64,000 nt of DNA from ZC4RG20 sp963782445 (GTDB taxonomy: Bacteria > Pseudomonadota > Gammaproteobacteria > Steroidobacterales > Rariloculaceae). Made by a program: the position numbers and the translations under genes. The stretch spans positions 620,001 through 684,000 of the forward strand of contig CAWAJM010000001.1 of assembly GCA_963782445.1 (NCBI GenBank). Direction: 5' to 3'. This document shows, piece by piece, positions 17,325-26,247 of the stretch (its first letter is position 1; each line of letters opens with the position of its first letter). Below the pieces are notes generated by a model. That model ran no database searches and was not told the origin of the DNA. It saw only the letters and a list, made by a program, of their open reading frames with translations.

Positions 17325-18421
17325 CCCTCCCAACCCTGGAACCGGGCAGCGTGAATCTGCTCGGTCTTCCGGGGCCCGAGCTCGCGCGGTTTTTCGGAAC
17401 GCTCGGCGAGAAGCCCTACCGTGCGCGCCAGCTCATGCGCTGGATGTATCAGCGCCGCGTGCTCGATTTCGGCGCGATGACGGACCTGAGCCTCGGTCTG
17501 CGCGAGCGGCTCGCGCAGACCGCCGCGCTTGCGACGCCCGCGGTGCTGACCGTCGAACGGTCGGCCGACGGCACGCGCAAGTGGCTCCTCGACGTGGGCG
17601 CCGGCCAGGCCGTCGAGACGGTCTTCATCCCGGAACCGAACCGCGGCACTCTGTGTATCTCGTCGCAGGCGGGCTGCGCGCTCGACTGCGCGTTCTGCGC
17701 AACGGGGCGGCAGGGCTTCAACCGCAACCTCTCCGCGGCCGAGATCCTCGGCCAGGTCGTGCTCGCGGCGCGCGAGCTCGAGCCGACGCCCGTGACGAAC
17801 ATCGTATTCATGGGCATGGGCGAACCGCTCGCCAATTACCGCAACGTGCTCCCGGTCGTGCAGCTGCTGCTCGACGACTTCGCTTTCGGTCTTTCGCGCC
17901 GGCGCGTGACGATCAGCACGTCCGGCATCGTGCCCCAGATCCTCAAGCTCGCCGACGAGTGCAACGTGGCGCTCGCCGTCTCGCTGCATGCGGCCACGGA
18001 CGAGGTCCGCGACCGCATCGTGCCGATCAATCGCATTCATCCGATTGCCGAGCTGCTCGACGCCTGCTGGCGCTATGCCGAGGGCCTCGCGAGCCGTCAG
18101 ATCACCTTCGAATACGTCATGCTCGCGGGCGTCAACGATTCGGCCGAGCAAGCGCGGCGCCTCGTGCGTTTGCTGCGCGGCCGGCCCGCGAAGGTCAATC
18201 TGATCCCGTTCAACGCCTTCCCTGGGTCCGGCTTCGAATGCTCGACCCCTGAAGCCATCGACGGTTTCTGGCAAACTCTGCGTGCCGCCGGCATCGTCGC
18301 GACGATCCGCCGGCCGCGCGGCGACGATATCGCCGCCGCATGCGGTCAGCTCGCGGGCCGCGTGCGAGATCGCCGCCTCGTGCCGCTCAGCCGCAAACTC
18401 GCCGGAGCCAGCCAGCCATGA
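17306..18421 (+). CDS. rlmN: Dual-specificity rRNA/tRNA methyltransferase RlmN
   Basis: Radical SAM enzyme that methylates C2 of A2503 in 23S rRNA and A37 of some tRNAs. The radical SAM cysteines are in SQAGCALDCAFCATG; the C-terminal catalytic cysteine is in FPGSGFECSTPE. A start at the TTG 17306, overlapping ndk by 19 bases, gives 371 residues and retains the usual N-terminal helical domain; a GTG at 17351 is an alternative. The stop overlaps the next start in ATGA. Confidence 0.94.
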   Translation: MSADALTLPTLEPGSVNLLGLPGPELARFFGTLGEKPYRARQLMRWMYQRRVLDFGAMTDLSLGLRERLAQTAALATPAVLTVERSADGTRKWLLDVGAGQAVETVFIPEPNRGTLCISSQAGCALDCAFCATGRQGFNRNLSAAEILGQVVLAARELEPTPVTNIVFMGMGEPLANYRNVLPVVQLLLDDFAFGLSRRRVTISTSGIVPQILKLADECNVALAVSLHAATDEVRDRIVPINRIHPIAELLDACWRYAEGLASRQITFEYVMLAGVNDSAEQARRLVRLLRGRPAKVNLIPFNAFPGSGFECSTPEAIDGFWQTLRAAGIVATIRRPRGDDIAAACGQLAGRVRDRRLVPLSRKLAGASQP

Positions 18422-19254
18422 ACCTGTGCCGAGCCAAAGACTCACGACCGTTCGCCGGCCGCGCGGGCGTCGCGCGGCTGATCGGGGCCGCGGCGCTGGT
18501 CGCCTGCGTCCTGGCTCTGCAGGCCTGCTCGAGCAGCTCGGGGCTCGTGGATTCGGATCGGGGCTCGAGCGAGAAGGCCGCGCAGGCGAATCTCGATCTC
18601 GGCGCGGCCTATCTGCGCGAGGGCCGGCCGCAGGTCGCAATCGACAAGCTGCAGCGCGCGCTCGAGCAGAATCCGCGCCTCGCGGAGGCGCACAGCACGA
18701 TCGCGCTGGCGTACGACCAGCTCGGCCAGACCGACGACGCGGAAAAGCACTACCGGCGGGCGACGCAGCTCGCACCCGACGATCCGGCCGTCGCGAACAG
18801 CTACGCCGTGTTTCTGTGCCGCCAGCATCGCTGGAAGGACGCGGAGCCGTACTTCAAGCGGGCCGCGAGCAACCCGCGGTACTCGACGCCGGCGGTGGCG
18901 CTCGCGAACGCAGGTACCTGTGCTCGCGGTGCCGGCAAGGTCGCCGAGGCCGAGTCCTACTACCGGGCGGCGCTCGAGAAGGACCCGAAGTATCCCGATG
19001 CGCTGGCCGGCCTCATGCAGCTCGCTTACGACCAGAAGGACTATCTGCAGGCGCGGGCGTTTCTCGAGCGCTACCTCGACGTACAGCCGGCCAATGCCGG
19101 CGTCCTCTGGCTTTGCTACAACGTAGAGCGCCACCTCAAGAACACGAGGGCCGCGCGACAGTGCGCCGACCGCCTCCGCCAGGATTTCCCGACGTCGGCG
19201 GAATACACTGCGCTGCGTCGCGCCGAGCAGGATGCCGGACAAACCGTACAATGA
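18418..19254 (+). CDS. pilF: Type IV pilus biogenesis lipoprotein PilF/PilW
   Basis: Outer-membrane lipoprotein pilotin needed for multimerisation of secretin PilQ. The ATG at 18418 overlaps the rlmN stop and gives 278 residues. A lipoprotein signal ends at LALQAC (lipobox cysteine about residue 40). The rest is a string of TPR repeats from about 55 to 260, for example AHSTIALAYDQLGQTDDAEKHY reduced here to its key pattern A-x2-G-x-D-A-E. Position between rlmN and rodZ is diagnostic. Confidence 0.9.
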   Translation: MNLCRAKDSRPFAGRAGVARLIGAAALVACVLALQACSSSSGLVDSDRGSSEKAAQANLDLGAAYLREGRPQVAIDKLQRALEQNPRLAEAHSTIALAYDQLGQTDDAEKHYRRATQLAPDDPAVANSYAVFLCRQHRWKDAEPYFKRAASNPRYSTPAVALANAGTCARGAGKVAEAESYYRAALEKDPKYPDALAGLMQLAYDQKDYLQARAFLERYLDVQPANAGVLWLCYNVERHLKNTRAARQCADRLRQDFPTSAEYTALRRAEQDAGQTVQ

Positions 19255-20296
19255 GACGCCGCCGCCCGACGAGGCGGCGGAGCAGGCGCGCCCGCGCGGT
19301 CTCGGCGAGACGCTGCGGGCCGTACGCGAGGCCGAGCACCTCTCGATCGAGCGCGTTGCGGCCGAGCTGCGCATCGAGCCGCGTTTTCTAGTCGCGCTCG
19401 AGGAGGAACGCTTCGAAGCGGTCGGCGCGCCGGTGTTCGCGAAGGGCTACCTCAAGCTCTACGCCGAGTGCCTCGGCCTCGACACGGCCAGCGTCCTGCG
19501 CCTGTACGAAGAGAAGGCGGGCAACGTGGCGCCGCCATTCGAGGGCCGCCGTTCCGTGGAGCGGCGCGACAGCCCGCAAGGCGCAGCCTGGATGCTCGTC
19601 GCCCTTCTGGCCGTCGCCGTGGTCGTCGTGCTGCTCGGGATCTGGTTCCTGCACCGGCCGGCGCCGGCGATCGTGTCGGCGGCGGCGTTTACCGCCCCGG
19701 CAGCAACGGCGCCCGGGGCCGTCGAGGCCGGCAGCGGACAGTCGGCCGGGGAGGCACAGAACCCGGTGTCGGCGCTCGAGGAGGCCGTGTCGCGCCACGA
19801 CCAGGCGAGCGCCGAGCCCGTCGAGGTCCCGGCGCCGCCGGCCAAGCCGGCAGCGTCCAGCCCGGCGGCGCCCGGCCCGGGCGCGGCCCAAGCGGGCGCC
19901 GGTGCGACGGGTGCGCAGGCGGCGTCTGTTGCGCCCGAGCCCGCCGCGGAGCCTCCGGGTGCCGCAGGCTCCTCGACCGCGGCCGACGCGAAGGCGAAGC
20001 GCTCGACGGCGGCACCCGGCGCGAACGGTCCCGCGAGCGGCGACAGCCTGGAGATGGATTTGCAGTTTCTACAGGACTCCTGGGTCGAAGTGACGGATGC
20101 CCGCAGGCAACGGCTTTTCTATGGTCTCGGCAAGGCTGGGGATCTCTCGCGCGTGAACGGCGAGCCGCCGTTCGACGTGCTGCTCGGCAACGCGGACGGC
20201 GTCGTCGTCGAGGTCGGCGGCCACCCGTTCACGTATCCGCGCCGCGCCCATAACGGCAAGGTCGCCCATTTCACCGTGACCGGTCCGGCGGACTGA
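19232..20296 (+). CDS. rodZ: Cytoskeletal shape protein RodZ
   Basis: Bitopic inner-membrane protein that links MreB to the wall-elongation machinery. The 354 residues show an N-terminal helix-turn-helix domain (about 25-100, LSIERVAAELRIEPRFLVAL), one membrane segment near 115-135, a long Ala/Pro-rich periplasmic linker (about 150-265), and a C-terminal beta domain (SWVEVTDARRQRLFYG to the end). Its ATG overlaps pilF by 23 bases. In Pseudomonas ispG follows; here hisS follows directly by 4 bases. Confidence 0.92.
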   Translation: MPDKPYNETPPPDEAAEQARPRGLGETLRAVREAEHLSIERVAAELRIEPRFLVALEEERFEAVGAPVFAKGYLKLYAECLGLDTASVLRLYEEKAGNVAPPFEGRRSVERRDSPQGAAWMLVALLAVAVVVVLLGIWFLHRPAPAIVSAAAFTAPAATAPGAVEAGSGQSAGEAQNPVSALEEAVSRHDQASAEPVEVPAPPAKPAASSPAAPGPGAAQAGAGATGAQAASVAPEPAAEPPGAAGSSTAADAKAKRSTAAPGANGPASGDSLEMDLQFLQDSWVEVTDARRQRLFYGLGKAGDLSRVNGEPPFDVLLGNADGVVVEVGGHPFTYPRRAHNGKVAHFTVTGPAD

Positions 20297-20300
20297 CGCC

Positions 20301-21581
20301 ATGGCCGAATCGATTCAGCCGGTCCGCGGCATGAACGACGTGCTGCCGGACGAGGAGGCGGCATGGCGGACCGTCGAGTCGGCCGCGGCCGAGATCTTCC
20401 GGGCCTACGACTATCGCCGCATCCGCATCCCTATCGTCGAGCGGACCGAGCTCTTTCGGCGCTCGATCGGCGAGCTCACGGACATCGTCGAAAAGGAGAT
20501 GTACACGTTCGAGGACCGCAACGGCGACAGCCTGACGTTGCGGCCCGAGGCGACCGCGAGCGTCGTGCGCGCCTGCCTGACGCACGGCCTCGTGCACAAC
20601 CAGCAGCAGAAGCTCTGGTGCAGCGGCCCGATGTTTCGGCACGAGAAGCCGCAGAAGGGACGCTACCGGCAATTCCATCAGCTCAGCGTCGAGGCGGTCG
20701 GATTCGCCGCCCCCGAGATCGACGCCGAGCTCATCGTCATGGGCGCGCGGCTCTGGCGGCGCCTCGGGCTCTCGAACCCGACACTGCAACTGAACTCCAT
20801 CGGCACGGTCGAATCACGTGCGCGGTACAAAGAGATCCTCGTCGAGTACTTCTCGGCCCATCGGGAGGCGCTCGACGCGGACAGCCTGCGGCGGCTCGAG
20901 CGTAATCCGCTGCGCATCCTCGACAGCAAGAATCGCGAGATGGCCGAGGTCGTGGCGGGTGCGCCGTTGCTCGCGGACTACCTCGACGAAGCGTCTCGGC
21001 GTCATTTCGACACGGTGCAGACACTGCTCGCGGACTCGGGCGTCGAGTACGTGCTGAACCCGAGGCTCGTGCGCGGTCTCGACTACTACACGCGCACGGT
21101 CTTCGAGTGGGTCACGGATCGGCTCGGCGCGCAGAGCGCGATATGCTCGGGCGGGCGTTACGATGGGCTCGTGGAGCAGCTGGGCGGCCGCAGCACGCCG
21201 GCCGTCGGCTGGGCGCTCGGCATCGAGCGCGTCGTCGAGCTCATGCGCGTCGACGCGCTGGCGCCGGCGGCCGAGGCCCCCAACGTCGTGCTCGTCACGG
21301 TCGGCGAGGCGGCCCGCCGCAGGGGGTTCGCCGTGGCCGAGAAGCTGCGCACCGCGGCCCCCGGGCGGCGCATCGCGATCGGCTCGCCGGAGGCGGGCTT
21401 CAAGGCGCAGCTGCGCCGGGCGGACAAAAGCGGCGCGGCCTATGCCGTGATCCTCGGCGAGGACGAGATCGCGGCGGGCACGCTGGCCGTCAAGGCGCTG
21501 CGCAGGGACGAACCGCAGCGCACTCTCGCGCTAGAGGAGTTCGCGCGACAGTTGTTATTGGAGGCAAAGGGCCCAGAATAG
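20301..21581 (+). CDS. hisS: Histidine-tRNA ligase
   Basis: Class II aminoacyl-tRNA synthetase. The 426 residues contain the start IQPVRGMNDVLPDE, motif 2 MFRHEKPQKGRYRQFHQ, the histidine motifs LVRGLDYYTRTVFEW and CSGGRYDGL, motif 3 PAVGWALGIERV, and the C-terminal anticodon-binding domain (about 325-420). It begins four bases after rodZ. Confidence 0.97.
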   Translation: MAESIQPVRGMNDVLPDEEAAWRTVESAAAEIFRAYDYRRIRIPIVERTELFRRSIGELTDIVEKEMYTFEDRNGDSLTLRPEATASVVRACLTHGLVHNQQQKLWCSGPMFRHEKPQKGRYRQFHQLSVEAVGFAAPEIDAELIVMGARLWRRLGLSNPTLQLNSIGTVESRARYKEILVEYFSAHREALDADSLRRLERNPLRILDSKNREMAEVVAGAPLLADYLDEASRRHFDTVQTLLADSGVEYVLNPRLVRGLDYYTRTVFEWVTDRLGAQSAICSGGRYDGLVEQLGGRSTPAVGWALGIERVVELMRVDALAPAAEAPNVVLVTVGEAARRRGFAVAEKLRTAAPGRRIAIGSPEAGFKAQLRRADKSGAAYAVILGEDEIAAGTLAVKALRRDEPQRTLALEEFARQLLLEAKGPE

Positions 21582-21658
21582 GGGCCGGCCTTCGCGTCGG
21601 GGCGGGTGCCGGTCGGTTCCGGCGCAGTCAACGGGTTGAATTTCCGTCGGAGGGCGGC

Positions 21659-22315
21659 GTGGACGAGTTTTTATCGGAAAAGGAACAAATCGAGCGCATC
21701 CGCCAGTGGTGGGGCGAGAACGCCTGGTATCTGATCGGCGGCGTCGTGCTCGGCGCGCTCGTGATCTTCGGCGTGCACGAGTATCGCCACCGCGTCGACA
21801 TGCGCGCGGAGCAGGCCGAAGCACTGTACTCGCAAGTCCGTGAGGCGATCGACAAGGATCACGTGGACGCGGCCGCGAAGCTCGTCGAGCAGCTGCGCAA
21901 GGACTACGCCGCGAGCCCGTATACGGACCAGGCCGGGCTCATGCTCGCGCGCTCGTATCTGCAGACCGAGACGTCGCAGGCCGCGAAGGAGCTGCGCTAC
22001 GTCATGGAGCACAGCAAGGATCACGAGCTCTCGCTCGTCGCGCGGCTGCGCCTCGCCCGGGTCCTGATCTACGAGAAGCAGTACAAGGACGCGTTGAACC
22101 TGTTGGCCGTCGACAAACCCGGGGAATTCGCGGCGCAGATCAGCGAGATCCGCGGCGACGCTTATGTCTCGCTCGGCGACACGGACGCGGCGCGCACGGC
22201 CTACTCGAGCGCGCTGACGGCCCCTGGCGCGGATTGGCTGAACCGTGACTTCCTGCAAATGAAGCTCGGGGCGCTGCAGCCGGCCAAGACGCCGGACAAA
22301 GGCGCCGGGGCGTGA
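21659..22315 (+). CDS. yfgM: YfgM family tetratricopeptide protein (SecYEG ancillary subunit)
   Basis: Bitopic membrane protein with periplasmic TPRs, reported to join SecYEG with PpiD in E. coli. I choose the GTG at 21659 because GGAGGG lies 5 bases upstream and the reading VDEFLSEKEQIERIRQWW is the family start. The protein has 218 residues, a single membrane segment at about 25-44, then helical repeats. The stop overlaps the bamB start (GTGA). Confidence 0.9.
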   Translation: MDEFLSEKEQIERIRQWWGENAWYLIGGVVLGALVIFGVHEYRHRVDMRAEQAEALYSQVREAIDKDHVDAAAKLVEQLRKDYAASPYTDQAGLMLARSYLQTETSQAAKELRYVMEHSKDHELSLVARLRLARVLIYEKQYKDALNLLAVDKPGEFAAQISEIRGDAYVSLGDTDAARTAYSSALTAPGADWLNRDFLQMKLGALQPAKTPDKGAGA

Positions 22316-23490
22316 CGCGCGCGGTGCTTTGCGGGCCGCGGTTTCGGCGGTTCGGCTTGTTGCTGGCGGTTGCGTTCGCCGCGGGCTGTGCCGGAGGCAA
22401 GGACAATTCGGCGCCGCCGGCGCCGCTCAAGGATTTCAAGCCGTCGCTCGAGGTCCACGAGCTCTGGAGCACGAAGGTCGGCGGCGGCTCCGAGCGCCTG
22501 CGGCTCGGCCTCGAGCCGAGCACCAACGGCCGCGCCGTCTTTGCGGCCGGCCACGATGGCCGTATCGAGGCGCTCGACGCCAAGACGGGCAAGCGGCTCT
22601 GGCGGGTCGATACGAAGCTGCCGTTTTCGGCCGGCCCGGCCTACGCCGACGGAATGCTGGCCGTCGGCACGACGGACGGCGACTTGCTCGCGTTCGACGC
22701 GAAGACGGGCACCCAGCGTTGGCGGCGGTCTGTCGGCGCCGAGATCCTGGCGCCGCCGGCCATCGGCTCGGGCGTCGTCGTGCTGCGGACCGTCGACGGC
22801 CGCCTGCGCGCCTATTCGGCCGACGACGGCAAGGATCTTTGGTCCGCGGAGCAGACGATGCCGTCGCTGATTCTGCGCGGCGAGACGGCGCCCAAGATCG
22901 CGAACGGTATCGTCGTCGCGGGCTTCGACAACGGCCACCTCGCGGCCTATCGGCTGCAGACGGGCGAAACGCTGTGGGATCTGGCCATCGCGACGCCCAC
23001 GGGCCGCAACGAGCTCGCGCGCCTCGTCGACATCAGCGCGGGGCTCGATATCGTCGGCAACAACGTCTTCGCGGTCGGCTATCAGGGCCGGGCCGTGGCC
23101 GTCGACCTCACGACCGGGCTCGTCCTGTGGCAGCAGGACATGTCCTCGTTCGCGGGCCTGGACGTCGATGAGAACAATGTCTACGTGACAAACGCGGTCG
23201 GCAACGTCATCGCACTGAGCCGGCGTGCGGGGGCGCCCGTCTGGCGGCAGGAGGCGCTCAAGAATCGCAACGTCACGGGGCCGACGCGGTTCGGCAACGC
23301 CGTGGTCGTCGGCGATCTCGAAGGCTATCTGCATTGGCTCAGCGTCGACGACGGCCACTTCGTGGCGCGTGTGCGCGCGGCTCACGCCAGGATCACGAGC
23401 GCGCCCGTCATCGTTGCCGACAGCATCGTCGTGCAGGCCGAGGACGGCTCGGTTGCCGCGTTTATCTCGGGCAAACGGACGTCAAAATAG
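22312..23490 (+). CDS. bamB: Outer membrane assembly lipoprotein BamB
   Basis: Eight-bladed beta-propeller lipoprotein of the BAM complex. The GTG start at 22312 overlaps the yfgM stop. A lipoprotein signal ends at AFAAGC. The 392 residues hold repeated PQQ-like blades such as ALDAKTGKRLWRVDTKL and AFDAKTGTQRWRRSV. Position between yfgM and der supports the call. Confidence 0.94.
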   Translation: MTRAVLCGPRFRRFGLLLAVAFAAGCAGGKDNSAPPAPLKDFKPSLEVHELWSTKVGGGSERLRLGLEPSTNGRAVFAAGHDGRIEALDAKTGKRLWRVDTKLPFSAGPAYADGMLAVGTTDGDLLAFDAKTGTQRWRRSVGAEILAPPAIGSGVVVLRTVDGRLRAYSADDGKDLWSAEQTMPSLILRGETAPKIANGIVVAGFDNGHLAAYRLQTGETLWDLAIATPTGRNELARLVDISAGLDIVGNNVFAVGYQGRAVAVDLTTGLVLWQQDMSSFAGLDVDENNVYVTNAVGNVIALSRRAGAPVWRQEALKNRNVTGPTRFGNAVVVGDLEGYLHWLSVDDGHFVARVRAAHARITSAPVIVADSIVVQAEDGSVAAFISGKRTSK

Positions 23491-23502
23491 GCGGGTAGAG
23501 AT

Positions 23503-24909
23503 ATGGCGATGTTGCCGGCCGTCGCGCTCGTCGGGCGAGCGAACGTCGGCAAGTCGACGCTGTTCAACCGGCTCACGGGTTCGCGCGATGCCCTCGTCGC
23601 GGACGTGCCGGGCGTCACGCGCGACCGGCGCTACGGCATCGCGCGGCGCGAAGGCGCCGCGTTCATCGTCGTCGATACGGGCGGCCTCGGCGCCGAGGCG
23701 CCCGCGGGGTTGCAGCCGCTCGTTGAACGCCAGGTCGACCTCGCGCTCGAGGAGGCCGATGCGATCGTATTCGTCGTCGACTACCGCGACGGTCTAACGG
23801 CCGAGGACGAGCGCATCGCGGCGCGGCTGCGCCGCGCGGGCAAGCCCGTGACCGTCGCCGTCAACAAGGCCGAGGGTGTCGACCCCGACGCGGCCGAGGC
23901 GGACTTCTACCGCCTGGGCTTCGGCCGGCCCATCCGTATCGCGGCGCTGCACGGTCACGGCATCTCCGAACTCGTCGAGACGACGCTCGCGCCCTTCCCC
24001 GATGAGGCCGGGCCGGCCGCCGAGACCGAGACGGATCTCGGCCCGAAGGTCGCGGTCGTCGGCCGTCCCAACGTCGGCAAGTCGACGCTCATCAACCGTT
24101 TACTCGGTGCCGAGAGGCTCGTGACCTCGGCCGAGGCCGGGACGACGCGGGACAGTATCGTCGTGCCCTGCGAACGCGGCGGCCGGCGTTTCGCGCTCAT
24201 CGACACGGCCGGCATCAGGCGTCGCGCGCGTGTCGATGCCGGCGTTGAGAAGTACAGCGTCGTGCAGAGCCTCAAGGCCATCGAGGACGCCGGCGTCGTC
24301 GTCGCGCTGCTCGACGCCCGCGAGGGCGTGACCGAGCAGGACCTGCACCTCGTCGGCCTCATCGTCGAGCGCGGCCGCGCGCTCGTCATCGGCGTCAACA
24401 AGTGGGACGGGATGAGCGCCGCGGACCGCCGGCGCACCGAGACCGAGCTCTCGCGACGGCTCGACTTCGTGCCCTACGCCAAGGTCCATTTCATCTCGGC
24501 GCTGCACGGCAGCGGGATCGCGGAGCTCGTGCAATCGGCGCTCGCGGCGTTCGATGCTGCCGGCGTCGACCTGCCGACGCCGCAGCTCAATGCCCTGCTG
24601 CGCGACGCGATGACGGCGCACCCGCCGCCCGTCGTGCGCGGCCGGCGCATCCGCCTGCGCTACGCCCACCAGGGCGGGCGGCATCCGCCGCTCATCGTCG
24701 TGCACGGCAGCCAGACCGAACGCCTGCCGGCGCACTACCGACGCTATCTTGAGAACGCGTTTCGCGAGGCCTTGCGGCTCGAGGGGACGCCGATCCGCCT
24801 CGAGCTGCGCAGCGGCGACAACCCTTACGCTGGCAGGCGCAACGAGCTTACGCCGCGCCAGCGCGAGCGCAGGCGCCGGGTCATCCGCCACTCGCGCCGC
24901 GGCCGCTGA
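23503..24909 (+). CDS. der: Ribosome biogenesis GTPase Der
   Basis: Tandem GTPase required for 50S subunit maturation. The 468 residues carry two G domains with P-loops GRANVGKST and GRPNVGKST, two DTxG switch II motifs (VDTGGLG and IDTAGIR), NKAEG and NKWDG specificity motifs, and a C-terminal KH-like domain (about 365-450). It ends the syntenic block that starts at queA. Confidence 0.96.
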   Translation: MAMLPAVALVGRANVGKSTLFNRLTGSRDALVADVPGVTRDRRYGIARREGAAFIVVDTGGLGAEAPAGLQPLVERQVDLALEEADAIVFVVDYRDGLTAEDERIAARLRRAGKPVTVAVNKAEGVDPDAAEADFYRLGFGRPIRIAALHGHGISELVETTLAPFPDEAGPAAETETDLGPKVAVVGRPNVGKSTLINRLLGAERLVTSAEAGTTRDSIVVPCERGGRRFALIDTAGIRRRARVDAGVEKYSVVQSLKAIEDAGVVVALLDAREGVTEQDLHLVGLIVERGRALVIGVNKWDGMSAADRRRTETELSRRLDFVPYAKVHFISALHGSGIAELVQSALAAFDAAGVDLPTPQLNALLRDAMTAHPPPVVRGRRIRLRYAHQGGRHPPLIVVHGSQTERLPAHYRRYLENAFREALRLEGTPIRLELRSGDNPYAGRRNELTPRQRERRRRVIRHSRRGR

Positions 24910-25057
24910 CCGCGCGTGGTGTCGGCCCGCCTGGCCGTCGTTCGCGCCGCGAGCGGCCGGACCTGCGATTCCGCTCTAATCTCATAACGATAAGTTCCGA
25001 TGTCCGCCGCACGGCGGTCTTACACTCCGGCTCTCTTGGTAGCGGGGAGCGCGACCG

Positions 25058-26155
25058 TTGGCGAAGGCGCGGCGACATCTGGTCCTGCCGGGCGAATTTC
25101 CGATGCACCGGGGCGGCTCGCTGCTCGAGCCGACGATCGCCTACGAGACCTGGGGCCGCCTCAACGCCGAGAAGAGCAACGCCGTCCTGATCTTCACGGG
25201 CATGTCGCCCTCGGCGCACGCGGCCTCCTCGCTCGAGGACCCGACGCCGGGGTGGTGGGAAGACATCGTCGGTCCCGGCCATCCCATCGACACGCAGCGC
25301 TACTTCGTGATCTGCGTGAACTCGCTCGGCAGCTGCTTCGGCTCGACCGGGCCGGCGTCCGTCGACCCGCGCACGGGCCAGGTCTACAGGCTGTCGTTTC
25401 CGGTCCTTTCCCTCGAGGACGTCGCGCGCGGCGGCTTCGAGCTGCTGCGTCATCTCGGGATCGAACGCGTCAAAGCTCTGGTCGGGCCGTCGATGGGCGG
25501 CATGACGTCGCTGGCCTTCGAGCTCATGTTTCCGGGGCTCTCCGAGGGCCTCGTGCTCATGTCCACGGGGCCGCGCGCGCTGCCGTTCTCGATCGCACTG
25601 CGCTCGCTGCAGCGCGAGCTCATCCGCCGCGACCCGAACTGGAACGGCGGCGGCTACCCGAACGACGCGATGCCGCTGGCGGGCATGCGCCTCGCCCGCA
25701 AGCTCGGCATGATCACGTACCGCTCGGCCGACGAGTGGCGCGTGCGCTTCGGGCGCGAGCGCGTTGCTTCCTGCGAGGAGCCTATGAACGGCGGCGGCTT
25801 CGGCATCGTCTTCGAGGTCGAGGCCTATCTCGAGCACCACGCCAACAAGTTTACGGGCCAGTTCGACCCGAACAGCTACCTCTACCTCTCCCGCGCCAGC
25901 GACCTCTTCAACGTCGCGGACCACGGCGCCTCGGTCGCCGGCGGCCTCGCCAAGGTCGAGACGCAGCGCGTGCTCATCATCGGCGTGACGACGGACTTCC
26001 TGTTCCCCATCTACCAGCAGCGCGAGCTCGCCGAAGGGCTGGCGCGGCCCGGGCGCGACCTCGAGTTCGTCGAGCTCAATTCGCTGCAGGGGCACGATTC
26101 GTTTCTCGTCGACATGGACAGCTATCGGCCGTTGTTGGCGCGGTTCTTCGAGTAG
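25058..26155 (+). CDS. MetX-family acyltransferase, serine O-succinyltransferase type
   Basis: Alpha/beta-hydrolase-fold acyltransferase of 365 residues from a TTG start (25058); an ATG at 25103 is an alternative. The nucleophile serine is in GPSMGGMTSL, the acid in TTDFLFP and the histidine in QGHDSFLVD. MetX proteins acylate homoserine with acetyl- or succinyl-CoA. This one has TGMSPSAHAASS where homoserine acetyltransferases have HALSGDHH, and it shares NSLGSCFGSTGPASV, LPFSIALRSLQRE and RDPNWNGGGY with the Xanthomonas-type serine O-succinyltransferases, which supply O-succinylserine for cysteine synthesis. I therefore favour that activity. It stands alone after der, followed by xseA on the other strand. 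Confidence 0.78.
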   Translation: MAKARRHLVLPGEFPMHRGGSLLEPTIAYETWGRLNAEKSNAVLIFTGMSPSAHAASSLEDPTPGWWEDIVGPGHPIDTQRYFVICVNSLGSCFGSTGPASVDPRTGQVYRLSFPVLSLEDVARGGFELLRHLGIERVKALVGPSMGGMTSLAFELMFPGLSEGLVLMSTGPRALPFSIALRSLQRELIRRDPNWNGGGYPNDAMPLAGMRLARKLGMITYRSADEWRVRFGRERVASCEEPMNGGGFGIVFEVEAYLEHHANKFTGQFDPNSYLYLSRASDLFNVADHGASVAGGLAKVETQRVLIIGVTTDFLFPIYQQRELAEGLARPGRDLEFVELNSLQGHDSFLVDMDSYRPLLARFFE

Positions 26156-26247
26156 TTGTGGCCCGTCTTGGGCGCATCCTCCACGCGGTCGGGGTTGTCG
26201 CGGCCAGTCGGTCGTCGGCCCACGCGTGAGGCGCGGCCGGTTGGGTC

